DNA of 64,000 nucleotides from Agaribacterium sp. ZY112 (GCF_041346925.1 NZ_CP166840.1:2098501-2162500); one strand, 5' to 3'; numbered from the stretch's first letter, positions 25,844-36,624 are shown. Numbers and translations are program-made. The notes: a model not told the origin generated them from the letters alone.

Positions 25844-28645
25844 ATGACCGATTACAAGCAAACTTTAAATCTTCCTAAAACCAGCTTTGCTATGAAAGCT
25901 AACTTGGCTCAGCGCGAGCCGCAAATGCTTAAAGCTTGGAATGAGAAAAAACTCTACGAAAAAATTCGTAAAGCCCGTGCCGGTCGTGAGCAGTTTATTT
26001 TGCATGATGGCCCTCCTTACGCAAACGGCGATATTCACATCGGTCACGCGGTTAATAAAATCCTTAAAGATATTATTGTTAAAGCTCGGACTTTAAGTGG
26101 TAAAGATGCGCCTTATGTGCCCGGTTGGGATTGTCATGGTTTACCAATTGAGCACAATGTTGAAAAGAAAATTGGCAAGGCGGGCGTTAAGGTTGATCAC
26201 AAAACCTTCCGTAATAAGTGTCGTGATTACGCAGCTAAACAAGTTGCAGGCCAATTAAAAGACTTTGTTCGTTTAGGTGTGCTTGGCGAGTGGGATCAGC
26301 CATATTTGACCATGGATTTTCTTACTGAGGCTAACATTGTTCGCTCGCTTGGAAAGATTGCTGAAAACGGTCATCTGCACAAAGGTTTTAAACCCGTATA
26401 TTGGTCTGTGGTGGGCCGCTCTGCTTTAGCTGAAGCCGAAGTTGAGTACCAAGATAAAACATCATTTAGTATCGATGTTAAGTTCGCTGTGGCTGATGAA
26501 GCCGATTTGACTTCTCGTATCGAGGGTTTGACCGGAACAGGAGCCGTTAGTATTGTTATTTGGACAACAACACCTTGGACTCTGCCTTCAAACCAAGCCG
26601 TTAGTTTAAATCCTGAAATAGACTACCTTGTGCTACAAGTGGGGGATGAGCGTTTGCTCATGGCTGAGGCTTTACACGAAGCTGTGCTTAAACGCAGTGG
26701 TATTGAGAGCTTTGAGGTTGTTGGTCGCTGTGTTGGCTCCGTGCTTGAAAACTTAGTCCTTCAGCATCCTTTTTATGACAGAAAAGTACCTGCTATTTTG
26801 GGTGAGCATGTTACAACGGATGCGGGTACGGGCTGCGTTCACACGGCACCTGATCACGGTATGGATGACTTTGTTGTAGGTAAGAAATACAACATTGGCA
26901 CCTTAAATTATGTTGATGAGGGCGGTATCTATCGCGATAGCGTAGAAATCTTTGCGGGTGAGCATGTTTATAAAGTCGATGATAAGGTCATTGCTTTATT
27001 GGAAGAAAAGTCGGCTCTGCTGCATCAAGAAAAGTTTGTGCATAGTTTTCCTCATTGCTGGAGAACAAAAACACCATTGATTTTCCGTGCGACACCTCAG
27101 TGGTTTGTCAGCATGGAGAAAAATAATTTATTGGCTCAGGTAAAAGATTCTGTTGATGGTGTGCAATGGATACCTGACTGGGGCGAAATGCGAATTCGTT
27201 CTATGCTCGATTCCAGCCCAGACTGGTGTGTAAGCCGTCAGCGCACCTGGGGCGTACCCATTTGTTTATTTGTACACAAAGAAAGCCAAGAGTTGCACCC
27301 CAATACCCCTGAGCTGATCGAGAAAGTTGCCTTATTGATTGAAAAAGAAGGCATGGATGCTTGGTTTGATCTTGAAGCAAGTAGCCTACTTGGTGATGAG
27401 GCCGATAATTACAGCAAGGTTGTTGATACCCTGGATGTTTGGTTTGATTCAGGGGTGACTCATTTCAGTGTATTAAAACAGCGGGATAATTTGCGTTACC
27501 CCGCTGATTTATATTTGGAAGGGTCGGATCAGCATCGTGGCTGGTTCCAAAGCTCCTTGAAAACGGCCATAGCCATTAATGGTAACGCCCCATATAAACA
27601 AGTCTTAACTCATGGCTTTACTGTTGATGCCGACGGTAAAAAAATGTCGAAATCCATTGGCAATACCGTTAGCCCACAAAAGATTTGTAATGATCTTGGT
27701 GCAGATGTGTTGCGTTTATGGGTAGCGGCGACAGATTTTAGTAACGATATGAGCGTGAGTGATGAGATCTTAAAGCGCACAGCAGATTCGTATCGACGTA
27801 TTCGAAATACTGCGCGTTTTATGCTGTCTAACTTAAGTGGTTTTAATCCAGAGACGGATTTGGTCGACAACAGTGAGCTGGTTGCTTTGGATCGCTGGGC
27901 GGTAAGTCGTGCGGCTAAATTGCAAAAAGAAATTCTAGAGTGTTACGAGAATTACAACCTACATCAAATTTATCAAAAACTTCACAATTTCTGTGTTGTT
28001 GATATGGGCGGCTTTTATCTCGATATCATTAAAGATAGGCAGTACACAGCTAAAGCCGATGGCTTAGCCCGACGCTCAGCGCAAACCGCCTTGTATCAAA
28101 TTAGCCACGCATTTGTGCGCTGGATTGCACCGATTCTTTCGTTTACTGCAGATGAGATTTGGCAAGCGTTACCTGGTTATCAGGGAGATGAAGTCTTTAT
28201 TCAAGAGTGGCTTGAGCTTCCAGAGCTTGCTGATGACGAGCAGCTCAATGATGAGCTTTGGGCAAAAGTAGCAGCCGTTAAAACGGCAGTGAATAAAGCG
28301 CTTGAAGAGAAGCGAAGTGCGGGTGAAGTGGGTAAATCACTGGAAGCTGAAGTAGAGCTTTATTGTGATGACGAGTTGAGCTCGGCACTGTCTCTTTTGG
28401 GGGATGAGCTGCGCTTTGTTTTGATCACTTCTCAAGCCTCACTTAATGCTCTAGCTGATGGCTCCGATGCTGAAGAAACAGAACTGGCAGGGCTTAAGTT
28501 AACGATTCGTAAAACGCAAGCGGCAAAATGTGTACGTTGTTGGCACCATCGAGAAGATGTAGGTGCCAATGTTGAGCATAAAGAGATCTGTCAGCGCTGT
28601 GTCGACAATATAGAAGGTGAGGGCGAGAAGCGTGAGTTCGCCTAA
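25844..28645 (+). CDS. ileS: Isoleucyl-tRNA synthetase
   Basis: Class I synthetase charging tRNA-Ile, with an editing domain. The 933-residue length is typical. The ATP-site motifs are HIGH at residues 65-68 (in [15 protein letters not shown]) and KMSKS at 600-604; the editing (CP1) domain carries [13 protein letters not shown], and the C-terminal zinc-binding motif has paired CxxC groups ([12 protein letters not shown] and CQRCVDNI). Its 3' end overlaps lspA by 14 bases. Confidence 0.97.
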   Translation: MTDYKQTLNLPKTSFAMKANLAQREPQMLKAWNEKKLYEKIRKARAGREQFILHDGPPYANGDIHIGHAVNKILKDIIVKARTLSGKDAPYVPGWDCHGLPIEHNVEKKIGKAGVKVDHKTFRNKCRDYAAKQVAGQLKDFVRLGVLGEWDQPYLTMDFLTEANIVRSLGKIAENGHLHKGFKPVYWSVVGRSALAEAEVEYQDKTSFSIDVKFAVADEADLTSRIEGLTGTGAVSIVIWTTTPWTLPSNQAVSLNPEIDYLVLQVGDERLLMAEALHEAVLKRSGIESFEVVGRCVGSVLENLVLQHPFYDRKVPAILGEHVTTDAGTGCVHTAPDHGMDDFVVGKKYNIGTLNYVDEGGIYRDSVEIFAGEHVYKVDDKVIALLEEKSALLHQEKFVHSFPHCWRTKTPLIFRATPQWFVSMEKNNLLAQVKDSVDGVQWIPDWGEMRIRSMLDSSPDWCVSRQRTWGVPICLFVHKESQELHPNTPELIEKVALLIEKEGMDAWFDLEASSLLGDEADNYSKVVDTLDVWFDSGVTHFSVLKQRDNLRYPADLYLEGSDQHRGWFQSSLKTAIAINGNAPYKQVLTHGFTVDADGKKMSKSIGNTVSPQKICNDLGADVLRLWVAATDFSNDMSVSDEILKRTADSYRRIRNTARFMLSNLSGFNPETDLVDNSELVALDRWAVSRAAKLQKEILECYENYNLHQIYQKLHNFCVVDMGGFYLDIIKDRQYTAKADGLARRSAQTALYQISHAFVRWIAPILSFTADEIWQALPGYQGDEVFIQEWLELPELADDEQLNDELWAKVAAVKTAVNKALEEKRSAGEVGKSLEAEVELYCDDELSSALSLLGDELRFVLITSQASLNALADGSDAEETELAGLKLTIRKTQAAKCVRCWHHREDVGANVEHKEICQRCVDNIEGEGEKREFA

Positions 28646-29153
28646 ACCGGCAAGCATAAGCACCGACAAATCTAAGCTTCTGCCGTGGTTGTGGTTTGCC
28701 ATCGCGGCGCTTGTTATTGTGCTTGACCAGTGGACAAAAATGGCGGTGAGCGCAAGCTTTGCTTATGGTGAGCGCTTAGAAGTTATCCCATCGTTGTTTA
28801 ATCTAACTCTGCGCCATAACTACGGTGTCGCTTTTAGCATTTTTGATCAAGTGGGCGGGGGGCAGCGTTGGCCTCTCTCTGCTCTAGCCGCAGTTGTGAG
28901 TATTGCGCTTGCGATATGGATTTGGCGTATAGGCGGCAAAGCAGGCTTCGAGGTTACAGGCTTAAGCTTGGTGCTTGGTGGTGCCCTTGGTAACCTTTAC
29001 GATCGCGTAGCCTATGGTTACGTCGTCGACTTTATCGAATTTTACTGGGGAACAGCTTACTTCCCTGCGTTTAATATTGCCGATTCAGCTATCTGCGCTG
29101 GAGCGGCTTGCCTTTTGTTGGATGCTTTTTTATCGCGTTCTCAGCATAAGTAA
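28632..29153 (+). CDS. lspA: Lipoprotein signal peptidase (signal peptidase II)
   Basis: Inner-membrane aspartic protease that cleaves prolipoprotein signal peptides; clients in this window include BamD and the DUF1513-like protein. The 173-residue product has four membrane helices and the conserved motifs [26 protein letters not shown] and FNIADSAI, the latter two holding the catalytic Asp pair. The frame opens at GTG 28617, but GTG 28632 has a better placed purine-rich GAGAAG and a sensible N-terminus. fkpB and ispH, which usually come next, are absent. Confidence 0.93.
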   Translation: MSSPKPASISTDKSKLLPWLWFAIAALVIVLDQWTKMAVSASFAYGERLEVIPSLFNLTLRHNYGVAFSIFDQVGGGQRWPLSALAAVVSIALAIWIWRIGGKAGFEVTGLSLVLGGALGNLYDRVAYGYVVDFIEFYWGTAYFPAFNIADSAICAGAACLLLDAFLSRSQHK

Positions 29154-29177
29154 TAAGCCTTAATACTTTCTTGTTAT

Positions 29178-29195
29178 GGGCGTTTTGTGACGCCC
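29178..29195 (+). terminator. Weak hairpin after lspA
   Basis: GGGCG (29178-29182) pairs with CGCCC (29191-29195) around an eight-base loop, followed by the pyrimidine-rich TTCCTTT. It may end the murJ-lspA transcript; the remaining 140 bases to fimU show no gene and no clear sigma-54 site. Confidence 0.4.
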
Positions 29196-29334
29196 TTCCT
29201 TTGCCTTATCTCTTGCCGCCGTTTATCTCCCTGGCGTTCCTCTTATCCGTGTTTATAGGCAACTTTGCTATAGGTCGACTAAGTTTTACTTAGCGGCTTT
29301 GGGCCGTTTGATCGACTGGCCAGCGGAGATGTAC

Positions 29335-29952
29335 ATGAGTTGTAAAGCTCAAGAGCAAGGATTTAACTTAATAGAGCTGTTAATCACGATGACAATGGCG
29401 GCTATTTTATTGTCTATCGCCATCCCCTCTTTTTCTCATATGCTCAAAAAGCACCGAGTTCTTAGTGATCAGCGAGCGCTGCAAGCCGAGCTTAGTACAG
29501 CGCGTGCGTTAGCAATTGAAACTAATACCGTTGTGACTATTTGTGCCAAATCGGCATCAACATTAACTTGCAATGGCAGCGATGACTGGTCGGAAGGCTG
29601 GCTGGTTTTTATCGATGACGGCAGTGGTACAAGTTCAGCTAATTCCGCTAATGGTGTCTTAGATGGCACTGAAGAGCTAATCCGTGTTTATGAAACCAAA
29701 GCTAATAACAGTATTGTGCTTATGGATGAGCCAAGCGGTGATGACGTTAAAACTCTGAGCTTTAATCAACGTGGTTATTTATATTCCATTAACAATGACG
29801 AGCAGCAAACGTTTTTATTTTGTGAGCCAGATAAAGACAGTAAATATGCTCGAGCCATTTTTGTAGAGCTTACAGGGCGCGCATTAGCTTCGCGAGATAG
29901 TGATAACAATGATGTTCATAATGATCTAAGTGGGGGGGATTTCTCATGTTAG
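29335..29952 (+). CDS. fimU: Type IV minor pilin, GspH/FimT-FimU family (cassette 1)
   Basis: First gene of the upstream minor-pilin cassette. The 205-residue prepilin has a short leader ending in Gly, cleavage motif G|FNLIE with Glu5, and a hydrophobic N-terminal helix (LLITMTMAAILLSIAIPSF), followed by a GspH-type globular domain with several Cys (CAKSASTLTC, FLFCEP). Two ATG codons are close together; GGAG is best placed for the one at 29335, and the longer frame from 29299 would give an abnormally long leader. Its end overlaps pilV by 7 bases, next to a run of seven G at 29932-29938. Confidence 0.85.
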   Translation: MSCKAQEQGFNLIELLITMTMAAILLSIAIPSFSHMLKKHRVLSDQRALQAELSTARALAIETNTVVTICAKSASTLTCNGSDDWSEGWLVFIDDGSGTSSANSANGVLDGTEELIRVYETKANNSIVLMDEPSGDDVKTLSFNQRGYLYSINNDEQQTFLFCEPDKDSKYARAIFVELTGRALASRDSDNNDVHNDLSGGDFSC

Positions 29953-30419
29953 AGAATAGGTCATTTACCGGCTTGAAGTTACAGGCTGGAGCAGGGCTTA
30001 TTGAGGTAATGGTTGCTGTATTAGTGCTGGGCATTGGCTTACTTGGTCTTATGAACTTGCAAAACCGTTCTCTGCAGTTAAATCAGCAGGCTTATCTTTA
30101 TAGCCAAGCCAGTAATCTTGCTTGGGACATTATGGAGAGGATGGGAGCAAATTCAGCAGTAGCGGATAGCTATTTACTCGATTATGGGGCAGCGGTGACG
30201 GCCTCTACAGACTGTACCAGCACAAATTGCAGTGCAGAGCAGTTAGCTCAGTGGGATCAAGCTCAGTGGTTAATAGACTTAAATAAGAGCCTACCTCTAG
30301 CTGAAGCGAGCATTACCCAGGCAGTAGGCTTGCGAGAATATACGATAAGTATCCGTATGGATGTTGAGCGTAAAGGCGAGGGTGAATTAGAGCAGCTAGA
30401 TATAGGCTTTAGATTATGA
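29946..30419 (+). CDS. pilV: Type IV minor pilin PilV (cassette 1)
   Basis: A 157-residue prepilin. The leader MLENRSFTGLKLQAG ends in Gly, followed by AGLIEVMVAVLVLGIGLLGL, the PilV-type N-terminal helix with Glu5. The globular part is short, with one C-x5-C pair (CTSTNC). It would help prime pilus assembly and connect the PilY1 tip protein to the fibre. It overlaps fimU upstream and shares an ATGA junction with pilW downstream. Confidence 0.87.
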   Translation: MLENRSFTGLKLQAGAGLIEVMVAVLVLGIGLLGLMNLQNRSLQLNQQAYLYSQASNLAWDIMERMGANSAVADSYLLDYGAAVTASTDCTSTNCSAEQLAQWDQAQWLIDLNKSLPLAEASITQAVGLREYTISIRMDVERKGEGELEQLDIGFRL

Positions 30420-31555
30420 ATCGATTGAATCAACGCGTATGCAGTGGGCTCTCATTAGTTGAATTATTGGTAGCGATGGCCATTGGTCTATTTATTGTTG
30501 GTGGCGTGGTCAGTGTTATGTCTGACAGTAAAGAAGCCTATATTTATGAGCAAGAGATTACTTACCTTCAAGAAAATGCTCGCTTTGCTGTTGATGAGTT
30601 TGGTTATGAGATTCGTTTAGCTGGCTATTTTGGTTGTAATCGTAATGGCTCATTGACTAATACCTTGAATGCAACGGATGACGATGCTGATTGGATGTTT
30701 CAAACCAATGGCATTCGAGGTTATGAGTCATCAGATTCTAATTTACCTACTGAGATGAGTTCAATCTTAAGTGGTACCGATGCCCTGATTGTTAATCGAG
30801 GAGAGCAGGATGACAGTACTCAAGTTGCTTCTCATACGCCGTCATCGGCAACCATACACTTAACGGGAAGTCAGCCATTTAATAAAGGTGAAATTCTCGT
30901 CATAGCCAACACTGACTGTAGTCAAATGTCGGTGTTTCAAGTTACAGGCCCCAATTCAAATAACCCTGCTCATATAAATCATGCTAAAAGCAACAGTATG
31001 GTTCCGGGTAACTGTAAAAAAGCGTTGTCTGCCACTAATAGTGGTGGTGCTTATAGTTGTGGAGGGCCAAATGAGCCAGCTAATAACGTTAGTGGTGTGA
31101 CTTATGGGCCGGGGTCGGCTCTATTGAAATTTAAAACCTCGGGTTATTTTGTTGGTACGTCATCGGTTTCTGGTTTGCCAACTCTTTATCGAGTGGTTCT
31201 GAAGGAGGGCTCTTCCTCGGCAACGACCATTGCGCAAGAGTTTTTACCGAGCGTTGAAAATATGCAGGTGGTTTATGGGGTCGACAATAACCCTACAGAT
31301 AGTGACTGCGTGGTAGATCGTTATTATTCAGCAGATCAAATAACGGTTAATGAGGCAACGTCTGCTACAGGCTGGGTTGGTTGGGATCGTGTGCTTACTG
31401 CTCGAGTGGTATTGATTCTTCGTTCTAAGAATCAAGTCTACCCGAAAGATACTAAAACAGATTTGGGCGCTGGTTATACCTATGAAGACCGCTATTTGCG
31501 TCAGCGTGTAAGCTCTACTGTGTCATTGCGTAATCGCACGGAGGCCTGCTCATGA
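30416..31555 (+). CDS. pilW: Type IV minor pilin PilW (cassette 1)
   Basis: A 379-residue prepilin with motif G|LSLVELLVAMAIGLFIVGG and the PilW-family ENARFAVDEFGYEIRLAGYFGC stretch. The C-terminal half contains paired Cys and the VENMQVVYGVD motif typical of PilW. ATGA junctions with both pilV and pilX show tight translational coupling. PilW is thought to act with PilV, PilX and PilY1 as the pilus-tip initiation complex. Confidence 0.88.
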   Translation: MNRLNQRVCSGLSLVELLVAMAIGLFIVGGVVSVMSDSKEAYIYEQEITYLQENARFAVDEFGYEIRLAGYFGCNRNGSLTNTLNATDDDADWMFQTNGIRGYESSDSNLPTEMSSILSGTDALIVNRGEQDDSTQVASHTPSSATIHLTGSQPFNKGEILVIANTDCSQMSVFQVTGPNSNNPAHINHAKSNSMVPGNCKKALSATNSGGAYSCGGPNEPANNVSGVTYGPGSALLKFKTSGYFVGTSSVSGLPTLYRVVLKEGSSSATTIAQEFLPSVENMQVVYGVDNNPTDSDCVVDRYYSADQITVNEATSATGWVGWDRVLTARVVLILRSKNQVYPKDTKTDLGAGYTYEDRYLRQRVSSTVSLRNRTEACS

Positions 31556-32205
31556 TTTTGAAAAATACGCAGTTAATGTTAAGTCAGCAGAAAGGTGCGA
31601 CCTTGATTGTTGCCTTGATTATTTTACTGGTCATGACCTTATTGGGTATGTCTAGTATGCGTAGCACTAATACCCAATTAAAAATGGTGACTTATAATCA
31701 AAATCGTTTACAAGCTTTTAAACTAGCTGAGTCTGCTTTGGAGTGGGTAGAAGATGATTTTGGCTTAAATGGTCATAGCATTAATGCAGTGCAAGATTGT
31801 ACAACTGATAGCGCTAGCTGTTTTGGGTCTACTTGTTTGGGTGGGCTTTGTTTTAATGGGAATTACTTGTCTGCGAATGCAACCTATAACGAGCCTCATG
31901 AATGCGCCTTAAGTACGGTGAGTCCTCCTTTGCAGCCCTACTGGGTGCGTAGTGATTTAAGTGTTTGGCAAACTAGCTCTCGTCATAAAACGGTTAATAT
32001 TTCAGGCTACCCCGGTTTTTCTGACCCTAAATATATTGCAGAGTTTTTATGTTATAGCGATTTAGATGCAAACAGTGCATTACTTTGTGCATCTGGATCA
32101 CCAAATAACTGCATCGCACTTTACCGATTTACTGTTCTCGCAGAAAGCCGAGATGCAAAGTCTCGAGTTATGCTGCAATCTGTCGCTCGTGTTCCTGCAA
32201 TTTAG
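31552..32205 (+). CDS. pilX: Type IV minor pilin PilX (cassette 1), cysteine-rich
   Basis: A 217-residue protein with PilX N-terminus QQKGATLIVALIILLVMTLLG; position 5 after the cleavage glycine is Val rather than Glu. The conserved RLQAFKLAESALEWVE follows. The globular domain has eight Cys (around DCTTDSASCFGSTCLGGLC, HEC, LCYSD, LCAS and NC), whereas its counterpart at 40.6-41.2 kb has none. It is 13 bases from pilY1. Likely part of the tip complex. Confidence 0.85.
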   Translation: MILKNTQLMLSQQKGATLIVALIILLVMTLLGMSSMRSTNTQLKMVTYNQNRLQAFKLAESALEWVEDDFGLNGHSINAVQDCTTDSASCFGSTCLGGLCFNGNYLSANATYNEPHECALSTVSPPLQPYWVRSDLSVWQTSSRHKTVNISGYPGFSDPKYIAEFLCYSDLDANSALLCASGSPNNCIALYRFTVLAESRDAKSRVMLQSVARVPAI

Positions 32206-32218
32206 TGGGGGAAATAAA

Positions 32219-35200
32219 ATGAAGATTACATGTTTTAAAAGAATGTTAGTGGCTGGTGTTTTTTTTAGTTCTCATTTGTTGGGTGCTAATGCTTACTCTG
32301 GGTCAGCTAGTGCTTCAGATTTCTCCGTTATTCCTCCATTTTTGGTGGATACTACAGACCCCTTTGTCATGATTAGCTTGTCGGTAGAGTTAACTCAACA
32401 AGAGAATGCTTATACAGATAGCTCCGTTGGTTATTACGATGAAAGCCTTAAACACAGCGCCTGTTATGATTTGATAAATGTTGACATCGATGATGATGGA
32501 TCAACGGAAACAGTAGGTGTGTGCTATGACCCTGATTTTAGTTACATCGGCTATTTCGATTCTAATAAGTGTTATGTTTACAACAAAACTGATTTTTCAT
32601 CTGATACTAATACAGAGCAAGATGCTATTGGGCCTTATCGAGGTGATGGTCATGGGCAGGCGACTCAACCACAACCTCATTATTTTAAGCCCGTAGGTTT
32701 AACAAATGATAAACACGAGTGCAGTGGTGAGTTTAGCGGTAATTTTTTAAATTGGTCAACGATGACAGCTCTCGATCAGTTCCGTCGTGCTATGACAGGT
32801 GGTTCTCGGCTGGTTGATACAATTGGCCCCTCCGCACAAACATTATTAACACGAACCCATCGTTATGGAGATTGGAAATTTAGAACTAAAGCCATTAGCA
32901 AATCGGGTTTAACAAGTTCAAATTCGGATGGTAGTCGTACATTCATAGTTGACCCATCTACAGTTACTCCTTTTTCTAGTGCTGCATTGGTAAGTGTTGA
33001 TAACGGAGGGAATTACGCTAATAGAGTTCGTTTTTATGATGATAAAGGTGTTTCTCTGGGGGAATACAATGTCATTGTTGAGGTATGTAACGACAGTATT
33101 GGTATTGAAGAGAACTGTGAGGAATATACTAATGGTAATGACATTTGGTACAAGCCTGAAGGTGTGATGCAGCGTCATGCAGAGCAAATGCGTTTTGCTT
33201 TAACCAGTTATAGTGCTCAAGATGGGCGTGCTCGTAACGGTGGGCTTTTACGAGCAAATGCCAAGCATATTGGTTATTTAAGACCAGATGTTAATGGCGA
33301 TTTAGAAGTTAACCCTGAAGCTGAAGTTAATCAATATGGGCAGCTTGTCTTTGATCCTGATGGTTTACAAAATGTAGGTCAGGGGATTAATAATAGCGGT
33401 ATTCTTAATTACATAAATAGTTTTGGTTTGGGGCCTGAAAGGTACAAAGGTGCGGATCCAGTTGCTGAATTATTTTATGAAGGCCTTCGCTATATTAAGG
33501 CTTTAGGGCCAACACCGGAATATAGTGGTGCCAGTGGCTCTTTGTTGGCGCTTACTAATGATCAAAAAGATAACTTTCCTGTTATAAATTCCTCTTCAGA
33601 TTGGGTTGATCCTGTACTGGATTCTTGCCAGCCTAATTATATGGTAGCGGTTGGGGATCAATTTGCTCATGCTGATCATAACCTTCCCGGTACAAGTATA
33701 ACGGGAGGACAGAGCGTGCCAACAGGAGAGCCATCAAATGCTGATAGTGACATTAATGTAGATGCAGAAACAGATACTATCGGTACCTTAGAGAATTTCC
33801 ACTCGGGAAGCTTGGGAAGTACTACTCGCGGTAGAGATAATAATGGTTGGTATGTTGCGGGCTTAGCGTATTACGCTAATACCAATGATGTGCGTAGTGA
33901 TTTTGACGGTGTACAGAGCGTTCGAACTTTTTTTGTTGATACCCAAGAATATAAAACTAATCCTCCAATGAGGGAAGAAAACCCACTTTGGATGGCTGCA
34001 AAATATGGCGGTTTTGTCGATGAAAATGATGATAATGACCCTAATAATGGCGTAGCCCCAAAAGGGAATCGAAATAGTGCAGATCCAAGTAGCTCTGATT
34101 ATTGTGGTTCGACTGATGAGTGGGATGCTAATGGAGACTGTGAGCCGGATACTTATACTTTAGCGAATCAGCCAGCCTTGCTGGTAGAGGGGTTAAATGA
34201 TGTATTTAATTCAGTAGCGGCACATTTACGAGCAAGCTCTGCTGCGGGGGTTATTGCCAATACTTCTGGTGGTGAAGCCATGGTTGTACAGGCTATGTAC
34301 AAAGCTGAAGCCACTGATGACAGCGGAAACCAAGCAAAGTGGTTGGGTATTTTACATTCTTTATTTATTGATTCTTTCGGTAACGTTCGTGAAGACACGA
34401 AAGAGGACGGTGTATTAACTAATGACGATCGTGTTATTAAATTCACCATTCATGAGGCCGAAAATTATGCTACAGCCGATCTTTATACTACCTCAGATGG
34501 TGGTGAAACTGTCTCTGCATTACCGGTTGAAACAGATGTTAGTTTGGAAGATTTAAAAACTTTGTGGAATACACGAGACCAGCTTGCAGCCGTGAGTGAC
34601 TACACTTCTCAGCGAGCTTATGATTCTCTTGCTGACACAGGGCGACATATCATTAGTGCAATCGATGCGGATTTTGATGGTCACATAAGGGCGTCAGAGG
34701 TCGTTGATTTTGATGATACGGTATTTACTGATGCCGGAGGTGTTTCAAATAATTTTCGTCTTTTAGGTTTGGATAGTGCGACAGGTAGTCGCGCTCAAGA
34801 CTTAGTAAACTTTATACGAGGAGAGGAAGGTCTAAGTGGTGCTCGCTCTCGAACCTTAGATTACCTTGGGGACGGTATTCTTAGGCCATGGTTATTGGGA
34901 GATATTGTGACTTCTTCACCCGCTGTAGTTGGTGAACCCGATTCATCCGTAGAGTATTACAGTAAATATGGTGATGATAGTTATTTAGAGTTTCAACAGT
35001 ATTATGAAGATAGACGGCATATGGTTTATGTTGGTGCAAACGATGGTATGTTACATGCCATAAATGGGGGGTTCTTAAAACACAGCTCTAGTGGTAATGG
35101 TTATGTAAAAAGCATTAGCGGAAAAGTTGCTCATCCTCTAGGCTCTGAATTGTGGGCTTATGTCCCGGCAAATGTTCTTCCTCACTTACAATGGCTTCCT

Positions 35201-36619
35201 AGTATCAACTATCCGCATGTTTATTATGTTGATGGTATTCCTCAAGTTTTTGAAGTAAATATTTTTTCTGATGACGCAGATCACCCTGGTGGGTGGGGAA
35301 CTATTTTGGTTGTAGGTTTACGTTTTGGTGGAGCTCAAATAACCGTTGACCCGGATAGTGATTTTGATGTTGATACTAGTGATGATTATACATCAGGTTC
35401 TTCTTATGTGATTTTTGATATCACCAATCCAGAGAAAGAGCCTGTATTAATCTCTGAAATTACTCATCCTAATATGGGCTTTGCAACCACTAGGCCTGCT
35501 TTAGTTAAATCACGTACTCAAAATTCTAATGGGCAGTTTCAAAATAATGCTTGGCATTTGGTTTTTGGTAGTGGCCCTTATGGTAGTAATGACACTACCA
35601 GAGAGGAAGCTTTAAAGAGTGCGGTTAGTGATCAAACTGCAAAAATATTCGCCTTTGACTTACTTAATAAGTCTCTTGTTTCTTTTGGCGGTGTTGGGTA
35701 TTTAGAGCTCAGTAGTGAGGTCACATCCTTTACTGGTGACTTTACTTCAGCTGACTGGGATGGGGACTTTGAAGATGATGAAGTTTATTTCGGAACGGTA
35801 AAAGGTACGATTTCTAGCCCCGAAGGTAGTTTAATGAAACTTAACCTTGGTAGTGGAGCTACACAAATAACATCGGCTACCGCTGCCAAAGTATTAAGTG
35901 ATGTTAATAAGCCGTTTTCTGGTAAACCACATGTAATGGATATTGCTGGGGAGCAGTGGTTGTTTACAGGTACAGGGCGTTTTTATGTTCCTGAGGATAA
36001 TCTTTCTACCGGTCAACAAGGTTATTACGGCATTTACCAACCACACGGTGCGACTCCGATAACAGAGGTGAACCTTGCGGATGTGGGAGACATCCATGTT
36101 GAGTTTAATGAAGGTAAAACCAATGGCCCTATTTATAATGGTTCTGGATCAACACCTACGATTAGTGTCGCTGGCACAACCTATAACCCTAACTCCTTTG
36201 TTGAGTTACGCAGTGCAATTAAAACAGGCCCCGGTTGGAGGTTTGAGTTTTCTGATAGCAAAGCAAAACATGCCGGCCAATCAGATAGCTCGGGCTTAAG
36301 TGTTGGTTTTACTGAATACATAGGTACGGGTGATCGCTGTGAGCCTTTTGGTGAAACAATGCTTAATTTGGTTCACTTTGGTACTGGTACCGCAGCGCCA
36401 TTCTCTGCAACGGGTTTTCAAGATACCACTACTATATCAGGGAAAACACTTGCTAAAAAAAGCGAGTCGATTGCCGTTGGTTTTGTTCGTGATGTGAAAT
36501 TTATTAAAGGTAAAACCGTAGTGCAAGGCGGTCTAGGGGATTTGACGGTTGTGCAGCCTCAAACCGCAGGTGCGGCAACGGGGCGTGTTTCTTGGCGAGA
36601 AATTATTATTAATTGGTAA
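32219..36619 (+). CDS. pilY1: PilY1-type pilus tip adhesin, YFDSxKCY subfamily (cassette 1)
   Basis: A 1466-residue secreted protein with signal peptide (cut near GANA). The N-terminal half lacks the DxSxS metal site; instead it has DPFVMISLSVELTQQ, an acidic DIDDDGSTE loop (residues 89-97), YDPDFSYIGYFDSNKCY and SGNFLNWSTMTALDQFRRAMTGG, marks of a PilC/PilY subfamily distinct from classical PilY1. The C-terminal half is the conserved beta-propeller with [15 protein letters not shown] and a calcium loop DWDGDFEDD (residues 1179-1187), ending GRVSWRE. ATG 32219 has GGGGG upstream; the open frame from 32066 overlaps pilX and is not the start. The gene looks AT-richer than the metabolic genes around it. 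Confidence 0.87.
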   Translation: MKITCFKRMLVAGVFFSSHLLGANAYSGSASASDFSVIPPFLVDTTDPFVMISLSVELTQQENAYTDSSVGYYDESLKHSACYDLINVDIDDDGSTETVGVCYDPDFSYIGYFDSNKCYVYNKTDFSSDTNTEQDAIGPYRGDGHGQATQPQPHYFKPVGLTNDKHECSGEFSGNFLNWSTMTALDQFRRAMTGGSRLVDTIGPSAQTLLTRTHRYGDWKFRTKAISKSGLTSSNSDGSRTFIVDPSTVTPFSSAALVSVDNGGNYANRVRFYDDKGVSLGEYNVIVEVCNDSIGIEENCEEYTNGNDIWYKPEGVMQRHAEQMRFALTSYSAQDGRARNGGLLRANAKHIGYLRPDVNGDLEVNPEAEVNQYGQLVFDPDGLQNVGQGINNSGILNYINSFGLGPERYKGADPVAELFYEGLRYIKALGPTPEYSGASGSLLALTNDQKDNFPVINSSSDWVDPVLDSCQPNYMVAVGDQFAHADHNLPGTSITGGQSVPTGEPSNADSDINVDAETDTIGTLENFHSGSLGSTTRGRDNNGWYVAGLAYYANTNDVRSDFDGVQSVRTFFVDTQEYKTNPPMREENPLWMAAKYGGFVDENDDNDPNNGVAPKGNRNSADPSSSDYCGSTDEWDANGDCEPDTYTLANQPALLVEGLNDVFNSVAAHLRASSAAGVIANTSGGEAMVVQAMYKAEATDDSGNQAKWLGILHSLFIDSFGNVREDTKEDGVLTNDDRVIKFTIHEAENYATADLYTTSDGGETVSALPVETDVSLEDLKTLWNTRDQLAAVSDYTSQRAYDSLADTGRHIISAIDADFDGHIRASEVVDFDDTVFTDAGGVSNNFRLLGLDSATGSRAQDLVNFIRGEEGLSGARSRTLDYLGDGILRPWLLGDIVTSSPAVVGEPDSSVEYYSKYGDDSYLEFQQYYEDRRHMVYVGANDGMLHAINGGFLKHSSSGNGYVKSISGKVAHPLGSELWAYVPANVLPHLQWLPSINYPHVYYVDGIPQVFEVNIFSDDADHPGGWGTILVVGLRFGGAQITVDPDSDFDVDTSDDYTSGSSYVIFDITNPEKEPVLISEITHPNMGFATTRPALVKSRTQNSNGQFQNNAWHLVFGSGPYGSNDTTREEALKSAVSDQTAKIFAFDLLNKSLVSFGGVGYLELSSEVTSFTGDFTSADWDGDFEDDEVYFGTVKGTISSPEGSLMKLNLGSGATQITSATAAKVLSDVNKPFSGKPHVMDIAGEQWLFTGTGRFYVPEDNLSTGQQGYYGIYQPHGATPITEVNLADVGDIHVEFNEGKTNGPIYNGSGSTPTISVAGTTYNPNSFVELRSAIKTGPGWRFEFSDSKAKHAGQSDSSGLSVGFTEYIGTGDRCEPFGETMLNLVHFGTGTAAPFSATGFQDTTTISGKTLAKKSESIAVGFVRDVKFIKGKTVVQGGLGDLTVVQPQTAGAATGRVSWREIIINW

Positions 36620-36624
36620 TACAT

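Noticed and set aside
29154..29334. Sigma-54 promoter for PilR upstream of the first pilin cassette
   Set aside because: I looked for a GG-N10-GC element with correct spacing before both cassettes and saw none that fits. PilR usually acts on pilA, which is not in this window.
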